Origin: Macquaria australasica
Lineage: Eukaryota > Chordata > Actinopteri > Centrarchiformes > Percichthyidae
Reading direction: 5' to 3'
Length of the DNA: 64,000 nt
NCBI GenBank assembly: GCA_005408345.1
Contig: SEMN01000577.1
Coordinates: forward strand, 248,001-312,000
The notes beneath the pieces are model-generated. The model saw only the letters and a program-made list of their open reading frames with translations. It had not been told where the DNA came from and ran no database searches. Below are positions 12,196 through 24,554 of the stretch, one piece after another (the stretch's first letter is position 1; each line of letters starts with the position of its first letter). The translations under genes were made by a program, and so were the position numbers.

Positions 12196-12366
12196 GGGGC
12201 GACCCAGTAGCTCATCTGGTAGAGCGTGTACCATTTAGGCTAAGTCCGTACCGTAGTGGCCTTTGTTGCATGTCATCCCCTCTCTCTCTCTCCCGCCTTT
12301 CCTGTCTCTCTTCAGCTGTCACTAAATAATGAAAAAAAGGGCAAAATGCCCAAAACAATCTTTAAA
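12196..12366 (+). mobile_element. tRNA-derived SINE with deleted B-box segment
   Basis: The head ggcgacccagtagctcatct followed by ggtagagc is a tRNA-like A-box region. The tail region includes gttgcatgtcatcccctctc and a terminal aaaatgcccaaaac. In intact relatives a ggttcgat-type B box lies between these parts. Here the sequence jumps from accgtagtggcc to tttgttgcatg, so the B box is missing and the copy should be pol III-inactive. Confidence 0.7.
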
Positions 12367-14572
12367 ACCATAATGATACACATCTACGACAGCACGCCAT
12401 CATTGCAATCGTGATTTTGCCCTATGTTGTAGACCTTGGGCATTAGATTCAGCATACCATCACTTCAACACTACAAGCCAACAGCAATACTCACACTCTA
12501 AAATTAGGAACATTTAAAATATAAGTATGTTCATCTGATATTTTTCATGCTTTATGAATGATCTTGCTATTATGAATGTGGCCATATAGTAGGAGAAAGT
12601 ATGAAATTATCAAATTATCATCATCCAAAATGATAATTTGATAATCAAATCTAGTTGCTAGTAGCTAAAATAACTCCTGGCCACAGCTGGAAGCGCTGAA
12701 CAACTTGCTAAGGATTATGATGAGTGTGTGTGTGTGTTGCAGTGATAACAGGGATGCAGTTTTAAACACAGCGTTGAAACAATCATTTCAAAGCAAGTTT
12801 AGTGATTGTACTTTGTACCCGAGTGTAATTAACTTTGCAGCATACAGATGTTACTACGATTAAATATATCAGGGAAATTAACACTTATGAGTCTGCTGAA
12901 TTAGCATTTGGTGTTTAAAAGCATGTGGGTGTTTTGCTTTGGGTATTGTTAGTTAGAAATCATGTGTAGTTTATCACTGGAGCTCCCTCTCAAGCCAGTT
13001 TCGTCAGACTGGCAGCATATAGTCAGTTGCTGTGGATTTTTGTACTGGCACTACCCCTTGAGAGAATGAAAGGAAGACAGACGTCCAACAGACCAGACAA
13101 TGCACAACACTTACTCAGACTCATTGTGCAGGTGCAGATGGAACACAGAATAGGAGATGAACCACAGCAAATGAGTCATGTCACATGTCACACATGATGT
13201 GTAGCTGTGTGAATAAGATATTTTTTCATAGCAACAAATGTATCGCAGGCTGTTTTGTAGGCGTATGTATCGCAAACATCTAATGGCTGTCAAGTGGAGA
13301 GACGTTGTCGTCTTGTGTGAGTACAAAGCAAGTCAATAAGGGGGATGACACTGACGTCATGAGTTTGTTAGTGATGGCCTTGGAACTGCAGCAAATCAAC
13401 TTATTAAGTCATGTGCTGAAGACCAGTCTGGTTTCCTGAGCATCACAGAGCCCTTGTCTATCACAGCTGACTGTGCAAATCCATAATGTCTTAATCAATA
13501 TTAAGAGACAAACTTAACTCTGCATGCAGGTCGACAGGATGCCTAGTAGTTGAATAGCTGTTTTTAGCCCACAAGCAAATGGAAAGAAAAAGAATTGGGA
13601 GGGAATGAGAGAGACTAGCTACAGAGGGACTAACATCCTCTGTTGTGTGCCGGTAGCTTAATGCTAACAGGGTTAGGGATTAAAATTCATGGATAAAGTC
13701 AATGTTGGATAATATTATCAGTTTCAGTATACGTCTGTTTCTTTCAAAATTATAAATGGAATAAAACTTATTCATGTGATAAATGTCCGAACACAGTGTT
13801 TTAATTCACTTTTAGAAACAAAGAGCTAAAACATTAATGTGAAGACTTGAAGTGTTTGGTTTTGTATATTTTACATAGTGGCAAGTTATTCAAGTATTTG
13901 ACTGTTAGCTGCAGTGATTTGGATTTACTGGTAACACCAAAATATGTCATCTAATAAATAAAATAAAAGTCCAGAAAGTGTATGAAACCAGGAAGGAAAT
14001 GCTGCATTATGGAATCCTTTGAGATTTTGTGTTTCGCAGGCTTACCTACCTGTGGTGACTTAACTCGCTGTAAAGTATGCATAATTTGAACGCAGTTTGG
14101 TGCTACAACTTCCAAATCCCTGTCAAATTCTAGTAGAGCGATAAATCAACGGCGTATGTGAGTGTGTATGTGCATGTACATGTGCCCTGTCTGCTGCTGT
14201 TACAGGGAAAGTTTTTGGTCAGGTCTAGACTGGCTCTGTAATACAGTACATACCAGCAGATCAGCTGTGAGCAGATCCTGGGTTCATTTATAGCTGTGGC
14301 CTTGTGTCCCTGCACGTCTGCCTGGCAACTCCTAACTCTGCTGTTCCAACCACTCAAGCTCACCCACCTCTCAGACACTTTGGCCCCGTTATACTCTCAC
14401 CATGTCTAATTACTAGATACACAGTAGTCTGGGGAATTTAAATGTAGGACATTCTTTCTGTAGCCTGTACCTCAGTGTTAAATGTAGGCGCCATTGCTGT
14501 TGCGAGATTTCTTCACCTCTGACTTAATCTGTTTCATCTCCCGTTATCTTCAGGTCCCAGGGACTCCTATTG

Positions 14573-16261
14573 ATGAAGAAAGTGTGCAACATGTGGAGCA
14601 ACCTGAAGAACAAATGTCAGACACTCTTTCACAACAGTTCAGGACCCAGTGAAAGCAGGGTTGAGGCCAATGCCGTCCACTGTGTGGTGGATCTTGGCCA
14701 GGGTGGCAGCTCAGGTGAGGCCCTGGCGTCAGGAGCCTCCAGCCCATCACGGAGCCTCCTGCCAGTGCCCATGGTAACAGCAGGACGCCGCCATCATAAC
14801 TGTGTGTCAGACATCCCTCAGATAGTAGAGATCACTATCGACAAGGACACTGAGGATGGGCGGGGGGGATCAGGGGGGGTTCCCATGGCCCGGAGAGACT
14901 CCTATTCCCGTCATGCTCCATGGGGGGGTAAGAAAAAACACTCATGTTCCACCAAAACCCAGAGCTCTCTGGAGGCAGATAGGCGGTCAGGGCGCTTACG
15001 GGGGAGTGGGAACCGTAGGGACAGACGTTATGGAGTCAGCTCCATCCAGGAGATGAGCGACTCTGTATCTGGAGGACGCAGTCTGAATGCTCGCTCTTTG
15101 CGCCAGCGGCTAAGTGATACTGTAGGGCTGTGCTTGCCCCTGCCCGCTCGCAGACGCTCCCGCTCATCTAAGAACCCTGTAACCTCCAAACGTAAGATTC
15201 ACCTGACAGAGCTCATGCTGGAGACCTGCCCCTTCCCACCAGGCTCAGATCTTGCTCACAAGTGGCACTTGATCAAGCAACACACAGCACCGGTCAGCCC
15301 GCATTCCTCCACTGCCCTTCTGGATGCCTTTGACCCGGCCCACCCCTCTCCTGAGGATGAGGAGGAACGTCTGCGTGAGCGCCGCAGACTTAGCATAGAG
15401 GAAGGTGTGGACCCACCACCTAATGCACAGATCCACACCCTGGAGGCCTCAGTGCCAGGCTCCTCTCTCTACAAACTGGGACCAAAGATGGCTCCTGGCA
15501 TGGGAGAGGCCTCTGGGGAAGGCCGGGCCTCAGGGGCTGGCAGCTCGGTGGGTGCTGGATCATCAGGGGCATGTGTGCAGGTGTTGGGGGCTGCAGCGTC
15601 AGCCCAGGACTGTGACTCTGAGGAGGATTCGACCACCCTCTGTCTGCAGGCCAGGAGGCCCAAGCAGAGGCACGCTTCTGGGGAAGGTCACCTGAGCCGG
15701 CAGCAACCTGGGCCCTGGAAGGTTCACACCCAGATAGACTACATCCACTGCCTGGTGCCGGACCTATTGCAGATCACAGCTCTGCCCTGCTACTGGGGTG
15801 TGATGGACCGCTACGAGGCTGAGGCGTTGCTGGATGGACGGCCAGAGGGCACCTTCCTGCTGCGTGACTCAGCCCAGGAGGACTACCTCTTCTCTGTTAG
15901 CTTCCGCCGTTACAACCGCTCACTGCATGCCCGCATCGAGCAGTGGAACCACAACTTCAGCTTTGATGCTCACGACCCTTGTGTTTTCCACTCTTCCACC
16001 GTCACAGGACTGCTGGAGCACTACAAGGACCCCAGCGCCTGCATGTTTTTTGAACCGCTGCTTACAGCACCTCTCCATCGGACCTTTCCCTTTGGCCTGC
16101 AGCACCTGGCACGATCCGCCATCTGCCGCTGGACCACTTACGATGGTATAGGCTCTCTGCCGCTTCCCCCTGCCCTGCAGGACTTCCTCAAGGAGTATCA
16201 CTATAAACAGAAAGTACGAGTTCGCTGGCTGGAGAGGGAACCGCCACTCAAGGTCAAATAG
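14573..16261 (+). CDS. socs5: suppressor of cytokine signalling 5, single coding exon
   Basis: 562 residues (human SOCS5 is 536). Start: an acceptor lies 20 bp upstream and the ATG at 14573 aligns MKKVCNMW with the vertebrate start. Seen in order: IPQIVEITIDKD (81-92); RRDSYSRHAPWGGKKK (about 107-122); the segment matching the SOCS4/5 JAK-interaction region (about 174-245, ending IKQHTAPVSPHS); RRRLSIEEGVDPPPNAQ; an SH2 domain (about 406-499) with FLLRDS and phosphotyrosine-binding Arg431; and a C-terminal SOCS box (about 500-550) with the LPLP Cul5-box motif. The SOCS box recruits elongin B/C and Cul5, making the protein a substrate adaptor for a ubiquitin ligase acting on cytokine and EGF receptor signalling in the cytoplasm. 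A Gly/Ala/Ser-rich insert at 309-345 replaces a shorter human linker. Teleosts carry socs5a and socs5b, and I cannot tell which this is. Identity is very secure. Confidence 0.97.
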   Translation: MKKVCNMWSNLKNKCQTLFHNSSGPSESRVEANAVHCVVDLGQGGSSGEALASGASSPSRSLLPVPMVTAGRRHHNCVSDIPQIVEITIDKDTEDGRGGSGGVPMARRDSYSRHAPWGGKKKHSCSTKTQSSLEADRRSGRLRGSGNRRDRRYGVSSIQEMSDSVSGGRSLNARSLRQRLSDTVGLCLPLPARRRSRSSKNPVTSKRKIHLTELMLETCPFPPGSDLAHKWHLIKQHTAPVSPHSSTALLDAFDPAHPSPEDEEERLRERRRLSIEEGVDPPPNAQIHTLEASVPGSSLYKLGPKMAPGMGEASGEGRASGAGSSVGAGSSGACVQVLGAAASAQDCDSEEDSTTLCLQARRPKQRHASGEGHLSRQQPGPWKVHTQIDYIHCLVPDLLQITALPCYWGVMDRYEAEALLDGRPEGTFLLRDSAQEDYLFSVSFRRYNRSLHARIEQWNHNFSFDAHDPCVFHSSTVTGLLEHYKDPSACMFFEPLLTAPLHRTFPFGLQHLARSAICRWTTYDGIGSLPLPPALQDFLKEYHYKQKVRVRWLEREPPLKVK

Positions 16262-19200
16262 GGTGGGCTTCTCCATCGCGTGTACACACACTGCAGGAGG
16301 ATTACAGAACTTGAGAAATTCCTCATTAGCCAATTAGAGGCTATACTGACATGGCTCTCTTTCTGGTGGGGGATGGATTTGAAATGTAACAAGCTATAAA
16401 AGATTCATTCTAATCTTTGTTTTAGTTATTACTTACATCACAGAAAATACATATGATTATATTCAGTATAATGCTGTCTGGCAAGCACATGTTTTTGTGT
16501 TGAACAGGTTGTTTTGACAGGGAGGGGAGGCACAAATATCAGTGCTTTGTGTCTTTTCTCTCCTGCTCTGTGCTAAATGTCTGCCTGATCCCACGACATC
16601 ACCCTGCCTGTAGACCTGCATGCCTCCCTTGTTCATCCCAAGTTGCTGTTTAGGCCCACATGGCTACATTGTACAGTTCACTTTGTGCTTTCTCTATTTT
16701 TTTTTCTTCCTTAGCTTGTCAAAGCACCTAGTGGAGCACCTTCCCAAGAGGGTTTTAAGGTGTGAGTGGGTTGAGAGGGCATCTGGAGGTGCTATTGGTT
16801 TATTGCAGTCAGAGCTTGTCCCATGGATAGAGCACAAGGCACATCCTTTGCCATCTCTTTGCACACATGAGCATCAGCTAAGCCAGAGATGGGGACAGAT
16901 TCTGAGAGGGTCCATAGAGTTCAGGACAGCACATCAGGGAAATGAAGTGCTATCTTTTAGTCCTTTAAAAAAACACTAGTTTCTCATTAAGCAGTAATGG
17001 TGAATTATTTAGTGAGTAAGCTAAACTTGTCAACTTTATTCAAAACAGGAGGCACAGATTTATGGAAATGTTCTGACAATTCTTTCCATTGTTACAGTCG
17101 TCAAAGCAGTTCGTTAGTTCTTCACTTGCCACAGGCGCTTCAGCTCTGCACATTATTGTGCATATATGCATTTCCTGTATGAAATGTAGCTCCTAGAGTG
17201 ACATTTGAGCAGTCTGGTGTCTTTATGGACTCGTGTTATGGCTTTATAGTGTTTACACCTGCGTCCTTCGGTTAGCATCTTTTGGTAGCATCTGGCATAC
17301 AGAAACCTTCGACCCTGTGTATCCTAGTTGGTTGTTTTTCTTCACCAGACACTTTGTAACATTGGTGCAGATCGCTTTGCACTTTGGTTACAGTAAGGGA
17401 TGCTAAAAAGTCTTATGCTTGAGAGCACGTGTGAGTCACAAGTGGTAGGTAAAGACATTTGATGAAAATTCAAAATGCTAGCAGTGTCCCTTGACTGTGA
17501 GTTCTGCTCGTACCGGTGAGGCTTGTTTGGGAATAGGCTGTTTCATGGGAGACCCCATATAGTCAAAGATCATAAATGGGGAGGACAGCTAACCTCACAC
17601 GACGCGTAAAAGCCGCAACAAGAATCAACTTGTTGAAATTGTGAACTACAACTCACGTGATTAGATTGCAGTACCCATTTCCTCCATTATGAAACCGTGT
17701 TAAAATGTGTTGAGATGTTTTTATGAACCAACAGAAAGAGGTGATGTAGCCTGTTCTTGAGAGGTGGTTTCCCCCACTTTACAACATATTACTATAAGGT
17801 CTCAACCCCAACAAATCCCCTCATTGCCTGGTTGCATTTTTTTTCATAGTTATAATAACACTGAGTACAGGCAACACTCAACTCTGGAGAGGTTGGTATA
17901 TCTTTTAAGAAATAATAAGTGATTTTAGTTGTGTGACGTGGGACAAAAACATAGCTGGCGAGCCGGTCATTACTGTTGTGTTCTCCTTGTGAAGAGAAAA
18001 TAAGTGTAACCTATGTGCCTTTATAGAGAACCATTTATCTTGTTCCATAATCAAGTTGCTTTGTAGTCCAAACCTGAAGCAGGAGGTGCTTCAACACAGT
18101 CCTCTCGGATGCCATCAAATGAGACTGAAGAGAATAATAATGAAGAGGTGCATGAGCTCTAAGCTCACTTACTTATGGTGCACATCAAAAGTTTTTGTAA
18201 AAGGTTAAAATGTTAGTGGTGCTATGTTGGTTAAGCTATGACAGATTATTGATATGATGAGTTGTACATTAGTTACATCTGTTCTCACTCACTAATGCAT
18301 GCATTGGTCTCTTGCCACATTCTGGCCTGTATGGTAGTATTAGGTTGTTAGTGGGTCCAATGCCAGCCCTGCTGTAACATTTCAGTGCAAGTTATCAATG
18401 TCCAGCCCTCACGTGTAGGTTTTGTTTGCAACTTGATGACATACAGATGCTAATGAGAGGGCATCAAGGTTAACTCTTCACTGTGATCGGAATAATCCAA
18501 CTTCTGATGACATTGCCCAAGTTAGCCATCAGCAACACTGTTTATTCTAACTCTTAATTAGTAGTAAATGCACATTACCTGGCTTTTTAAGAAATTAAAT
18601 TAGTTGAACTTTTAATGGAACACATGTGCAAATGACTGTGGGAGGATGAGATGGGTGGAGACAAGCAGAGTGGTTCCCTTAAGACATTTAGAGGAAACAA
18701 TTTCTAACATAAATGTAATTAACTGGACAGGTATGTAGATGAAAACCCCTGCAGGTAATGTGTAAAACTAAAATATTAAAGCTGAAACCCACATGAGATC
18801 ATGATCACTAGAAAGGTTAATCTGTTAAGTTCTCAAACTAGTTCATATGTTAGTTTGTGGGAATCGTGTATATCAGCCCGCACATACAGTATGTTTAAGA
18901 TTATTGTAGTTCTCATGAGTGAGGATGAATCATGAACAAATGTCCAGGAATATCTGAGTCTGTGACCAAAGCTCTTGCACACAGCTATGTGTAATAACTA
19001 GTAGGCCGACGTTTATTAATGGTGTTAAAATTAAGCTAAATTACATTTCAGATTTACAACCAAGTGAAAGTTGGTTCCATAATACAGTATGTTGGACTGC
19101 TCTTCTTTGTTAATATATTCATAGGGGAGAGCCTGGTGGTGTCAAGCTCACACCTACACCCTGAAATTCAACACTGAACACCTTCTTTCTGCTAAACCAT

Positions 19201-19550
19201 TATCATGTTTTCACTTATTTATCAGGCAGGCAACAAGAAATTTTTTATGCAGGTGGTAAAAGATAATTGGTGTAGATATAAGGGTCGATGTTTCTCATAT
19301 CTCACTAACCAATTTTTACTTTCTGTACTGCATTGTGACTTGATCAGAAGTCCCAAACATTTCCCACTGCCCTGCACTTTGTTCTCAGAAAGCTTGAATA
19401 CCGCATGTTAATCACCTATATGTGTTAGAGTGCCAGGAGTGAATGTTAAGCGGTGGGGGGGGGTAAGGTTGAGCTGCTGGTATGCGTTTATGTTTCAGGA
19501 TTTTCAGCATCCACACTGTCAAACAGAAATAAATGTATATCTATTTGAAA
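16262..19550 (+). other. likely socs5 3'UTR and downstream flank
   Basis: No competing gene is seen for 3.3 kb after the stop codon. Candidate poly(A) signals are ATTAAA near 18774 and AATAAA at 19528-19533. Long 3'UTRs are usual for SOCS genes, so part of this is probably transcribed. The exact end is unknown. Confidence 0.35.
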
Positions 19551-21884
19551 ACCCACACACAGCACACTATCTTGCTCACTGTCACCTGTTTATCATGCTA
19601 CTGCCTAGCAATAGCATACCACTCCTTACAGTGCCCCACCCCACATGCAGGCACTAATCACAGGCTAATTTTACCATGTTGGGATATAAATTTACTGGGT
19701 ACTAAAAGGGCCGCTCTGTGTTGCCTTATGGCTGCTGTGTGGCTGAGGGAGGCCTTTTTTTTGTTATTATATCCAACTGCTCTCTCTCCATCTGGCCACG
19801 TCCCTAACATCACTGTGCTGATGTCGAGGTGACTGTGGTGTAGAGTGAACTAAGGCCTCCGCTCTCTATCCAACCCTGTTAGGCTGAAGTTAACATTAAG
19901 GAGGAGCAGGAGGAGGAGAGGTGGAGCTGGTTCACTGGGATCCCTGGCTTCCTGTCGTAGCAGCGGCATGCTCACAGAGAGGTCTAGGGATTTGTTGAAG
20001 TAAATAGCACTTTAACTGTGTATTTGTGTTCTCCAGTGCAGTCTGCAGGTATTAGGACAGTGACATGTTTTTCATTGTATTGGCTCTTTACTCCAGCATA
20101 CTGGATTTGAAATGACAGTTGACAGCTTAGTGACACAACTTTGCATCCAAAATGGGTGAACATGATAGGAATTGTTCTGCCTTTTGTACAAAGGCCCCCA
20201 CAAACGGAAGTCATCATATTTAGTATTTGGTTGAACAGCTTCCTGCTGAATTCTGACACACATGAGCAGCCACTTTGTCTATGGTGATGTTCTGTGAGGC
20301 CTCTAACTGCTGTCATTTTTTGTCATTCTTGCTTGTTTTGGTCATTTTTTGCCTACAGTCTGGTCTTAAGCAAGTGAGACATCCTCAGTTGGACTGAGGT
20401 TAGGTGACTTGGCCCTCATTGGTTGCCTTGTCTGTATGTTAAAGATGATTGTTTGCCTGCTTTTACCTAAAATTGGGGATTGCATATGAAAAGAGCTACA
20501 ATTCCCACTCTATACATCCAGTAATGGGTTTGAACACTCAAACATACTAAAAGCTGAGAGTTAGCACTTGAACCTCATTGTTTCATTATCAGTATGCTGC
20601 ACTACAGAGCCAAAACAACCGAAAATGTCCTCCTGTCCAAATATCTCTGGACAGCACTGTTTGTGTTTTAGCTCAAGATGGCGAGACTTGTCTGAGTGTT
20701 AAGAAAAAGCAGACGGTCCTGAAATATTTCACTTATATTCAGGCGTTGTAAGCTGTGTCGATGGAGTTGTGTTCTTCTCCACCATGCCGCAGACTCGGTG
20801 CATGCGTGTGCGTTGTGTGGGAGTATATTAGTGTATGGACAGAGCCACACGGAGGGTCCCAGTGGAGGGGGTGCAGAGTTGACTGTGAGGGGTGACGACA
20901 GTGACTCCTATGAACAATGCCTCTCTACCCCTGTCCCGCCCCCCTTATTCTCAGGCAGGCCCGTTGCAAGGAGAGTCCCAGGACCCTCTCAACCCAGTTT
21001 TCCCCATGGGAAATATCTGACATTAACCGTAGCACATGTTTGCCATATAACCCGTAGATTTAGCAGGAAAAAAAACTTGTATGTGTGATGAATGATGGAG
21101 TTATGTAATAGGAGCCTTTTTATTCTTCTGTGGTGCATTGACTGCCTGGAACACACACATACATTTGCACACACTTGCTATCACACTTCTTCTGACACCT
21201 GCACTACCCCAGGTATTGACACACATCCACACGACCCCACCCCTAAGCCAGGGATGTGTAAACATGGACCACATTTAGCCAGCACCACCTTTCTGTGTTA
21301 CTCCCCCAAAAAAGGGAAAGCAAAGATGGGTGTTGACGTGTATATTACGTTCTTAAGAAAAAACAAAATGCCGTGAACTGAGCTATTTTGACCTTATATT
21401 GTCATTAGTATCACGCTATTTAGCTGCACTATAAGAACCTCGTTTGTGACAAGAAACCACTGGGTCTGGTCTGGATGAGAGACAGGCTGGTTGTGTCACT
21501 AGCTGTCCCATTGAACTACAGAAACACCCCTGGATACAGGACTCCTAACCTCCCCACACCTCGGTACAACTCATGGTTTCAGCTCTTAGAGGACAAACCA
21601 AAAAAAAGATTTTTTAAACATTTCTTTTCATGTTCCCATATATATTTTAGAAAGCTGGGTTAAGTGCTATATGCAAACAGAAAAAGATGTATGAAAGAAT
21701 TATTATTTTTCATTATTAATTCTCCCTAATATGCAATGGAGTGTAGTGTAACATTGGTTGCAATCCTCTGTCACTTTAATGCTGTACGTGCACATTGGTT
21801 GCTGTGTGGATGTGGGTGCCGAGGCAACAGGACTTGACAATGATGGGAACTAATGGTTGTCACTCTGCAGCAACGCTGTGTTCC
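19551..21884. other. intergenic, no recognised gene
   Basis: A GC-richer patch at 20.82-21.00 kb translates to a proline-rich open stretch, but without convincing splice sites or a known domain. Otherwise nothing is supported. Confidence 0.35.
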
Positions 21885-22056
21885 CAGACTGCCTTATTCG
21901 TTCTGACCAATCACAAGAGCCCTTTAAATCCCGGGCCGCAGCCACTGCCACAGGCTGACCAAGCTGTCGTCAGACGAATATCGCTGTTCTATTTTCTTCT
22001 GCTTTTCCTCGCTTTTTTTTCTTTTTCTTTTCATTTTCTTTTTCTTCTGCTGTCAG
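21885..22056 (+). promoter_or_regulatory. promoter-like segment and possible first exon
   Basis: A CCAAT box (21907-21911, gaccaatcac) is followed 16 bp later by a TATA-like TTTAAAT (21923-21929), then ccgggccgcagcc, a long pyrimidine-rich stretch, and a good donor (CTGTCAG|GTAGGA, GT at 22057-22058). The arrangement resembles a pol II promoter with a short first exon. No gene is assigned; it might belong to the unrecognised exon-like blocks at 23.6 and 26.0 kb or to a non-coding transcript. Confidence 0.3.
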
Positions 22057-23596
22057 GTAGGATTTGGAGCGTGTAAATGGCATAATCATGTTCACATTTC
22101 ACTGTCTGTTCTGTGTATCTGCTTCACCATTCAAAGAGAAAAAAAAAACTGTCGTTTTCCAGTATAACCTGTTCATTTTTAAGAGCCGTATGATGCGACA
22201 CTTGTAGCTGTCACTCTTGGTGCTTGGCTTATGCTTCATTGTCTTAATATTCCAAATAAAACTGTTAAGTGTAATCCACACTGGCCCATGATATAATATT
22301 GAGTATGTTTTTTTCCCCTTTATCATGCCGTAGTAGTACACTCCTTGTAGTGTCCTAGCAGTGAGTCATGGTGGGATTTGGTCAGAGGTTTAGGGTGACA
22401 TGTGGGTGTTTGATTTCAGTTAATGTTCAAGAGACAATGGTGGTGGATCACTGAAACCAAAGGCTCAGCATTCAGTACATACCAAAGATCTTTTCCTAAA
22501 CTGTACCTCTCCAGCCGGTGTATTCACGTTGTTGATAACATCACACTTAGATCATGATTTTAATGGCTAGTGTCAGCAAAACATTGATTCAATAACAAAC
22601 CTCTGTTCCCTTTGGCTGTTTTCTAAAAATATAACTATAAAATCAAATATAACACATTACAACATACTTTCAATACAGTGAAACCTAAATGTCATAATTT
22701 ACTTATACCACTTTTAAAATCTAAATCTGAAATAGTATACAAAGAATCTATATCACCACATATATATATCTTCTCTTTGCAATTTAAATACCAACAAGAA
22801 TATAAAAAATAACCTAAATTTCACAAATAATCCAATTAAACATTTAACAATGGGACTTTATTTAAAAAATGTCTTTTAATGCAAAACACACTGCTGCAGG
22901 CCTGAGTGGTGGCTTGGAAGCTATGAGGTGGCTTAACTAAAGCTACCAAAATAGAAATTCATGTGCAATGATTGTTATAAATTGATGGTATGTCACCTGG
23001 ACTGCAGGTCCCAGTGGGAAACCTACCAGGAAGAACGGGATCTCAATCTGTGGACCTCAAAACAGGGATAAACGGCTTCAGCAGTGGGCAGCTTCTAGCT
23101 ATAAATTAGATACAGCCCTTATGGCCAGCCTGTAAGGTGTTGAACCAGAGGATGGTGGGATGACACCATGCCTCCCGTCTGAATCGAGGCCATGGGAAGA
23201 TCCAGAACCAGAAAAATGCCAGCAAAAAAAAAACTTACTACACTTGCGTTACTCCACTGCTTCCGATTTAAATCTACAAATGGGTAAAAGTACTAAAATT
23301 AACTGAGATTTAAAAACAGATTAATTCTTCCTCATTCTTTTGTTTATTTCTGTCTGCAAATGAAGTTTATTTTAGGTCCATTTTGAATTGATTTGGATGA
23401 TTCCGATGGACAAATTGAGTCTTTGCATCAGTAACTAACAGGATAGAGAAAACATATGGAGTGATATAAAATAAACACAGCTTTCAGTAAGGGCAATACA
23501 ATTAATTCCTAGAAAAATCTCTTGAGTTACAGGTGGTTCTGCCGTGTCGTCTCACCTATAGTGTGCAGCTGCTGGTTCAGCCTTTCTCCCCAACAG
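22057..23596. other. no gene seen
   Basis: AT-rich sequence with no recognised coding block. If the promoter-like segment upstream is real this would be intronic. An AATAAA occurs near 22254. Confidence 0.3.
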
Positions 23597-23715
23597 ACAG
23601 ATGACCCCCGCACTCCTCCCAACCGCCCGCTCAGCCGTACCCTCAGTCGAACTCCCTCACTGAGCCCAGCAGCAGCTATGCAGACAGACACGACCAAGCT
23701 GCCTGGAACTTCACA
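23597..23715 (+). other. exon-like block of an unrecognised gene
   Basis: A strong acceptor (tttctccccaacag, ending 23596) is followed by a GC-rich open frame beginning TDDPRTPPNRPLSRTL and continuing SRTPSLSPAAAMQ, rich in Ser, Pro and Arg like a low-complexity regulatory segment. The downstream donor is weak (CA|GTTAAG or A|GTATTT). I do not recognise a family. Coding-like composition against AT-rich flanks is the main support. Confidence 0.25.
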
Positions 23716-24554
23716 GTTAAGTATTTGTTCATTTCAAATGAAGTATAAATAGCATGTGGGTTATCGGTTTCAAGTTAGCTACCCAAGGCTTATGAATAAT
23801 TGACGCTCACCCGAGAGGAGGGTGAGGGTGAGGGTAAGCTACCATACAGGGCAGGAAAACTTTCTGTGGGCTCAAACAGAGGACAAGAAACCAACAAAAC
23901 TGAGTAACAAACTCATAACTTACTAAAGTACACTCTCAAAACATACCCTCAAGTCTCCTGTGAAGCCCTCTGGCAACACCAGAATAGAAACCGAGCAATA
24001 ACTCTCCAGCAATAAGTTGTGGAATCTAGAGTTGGATGTGGGTCACTGCTGAGAGGAGGAGGATGAAAGTGCAGATGATGAAGGTCTTGTCAGTTTATCG
24101 GCAGGCCAAACCCACCAGATTTCATCTTCGTGTGGCCCAGTGAGCTCTGTCTGAGACGCCCCCTTATCAGCCCAGTGTGCTGGCCTCCACCGTACACTGC
24201 TCTATCTCTGGTTGGCACATTGAGCTGCAATAAGCAGTTGTTGTTGGCAGCAGCATCAAAAGACACGTCAAGGGTGAGAACTATCATACTGCTATCAAGA
24301 TAAAAGGGTTTTTTTTGTCTGTTGCTCCTCGCCAAGAACTTTATCTTGTGTTTTTATGTCATTTGATAATGAGGGTTCACACAAAAATACAGTGCTTTTT
24401 TTGGTAAGACATTTATTCAACACTTAAATAGCCTGGTTCCACATAAGTGATCTCATGCAATGTGCTCTCCATGCTTTATTTTTTGTTTTAGTGTGTGGGA
24501 AAGTGCACAATGTTTTGGGGCAGTAAACTATTTAATGGACGCCAAATGCTGTAG
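23716..24554. other. no gene seen
   Basis: Non-coding. It contains three tandem ggtgag units near 23820-23836 and no recognised element. Confidence 0.35.

Larger units (their letters stand above)
8495..14553 (+). other. predicted socs5 intron 1 with dispersed repeats
   Basis: A roughly 6-kb intron between the predicted exon 1 donor and the acceptor ttatcttcag at 14544-14553. Its first 600 bp are rich in TTAGC/GCTAA words. It carries a T24 run (10451-10474), a hAT-like MITE (11313-11611) and a degraded SINE (12196-12366). No nested gene is recognised. Confidence 0.45.

Noticed and set aside
15245..16333. Several open frames on both strands inside and around the socs5 coding exon
   Set aside because: They are shadows of the real frame, produced by the GC-rich third positions of socs5.
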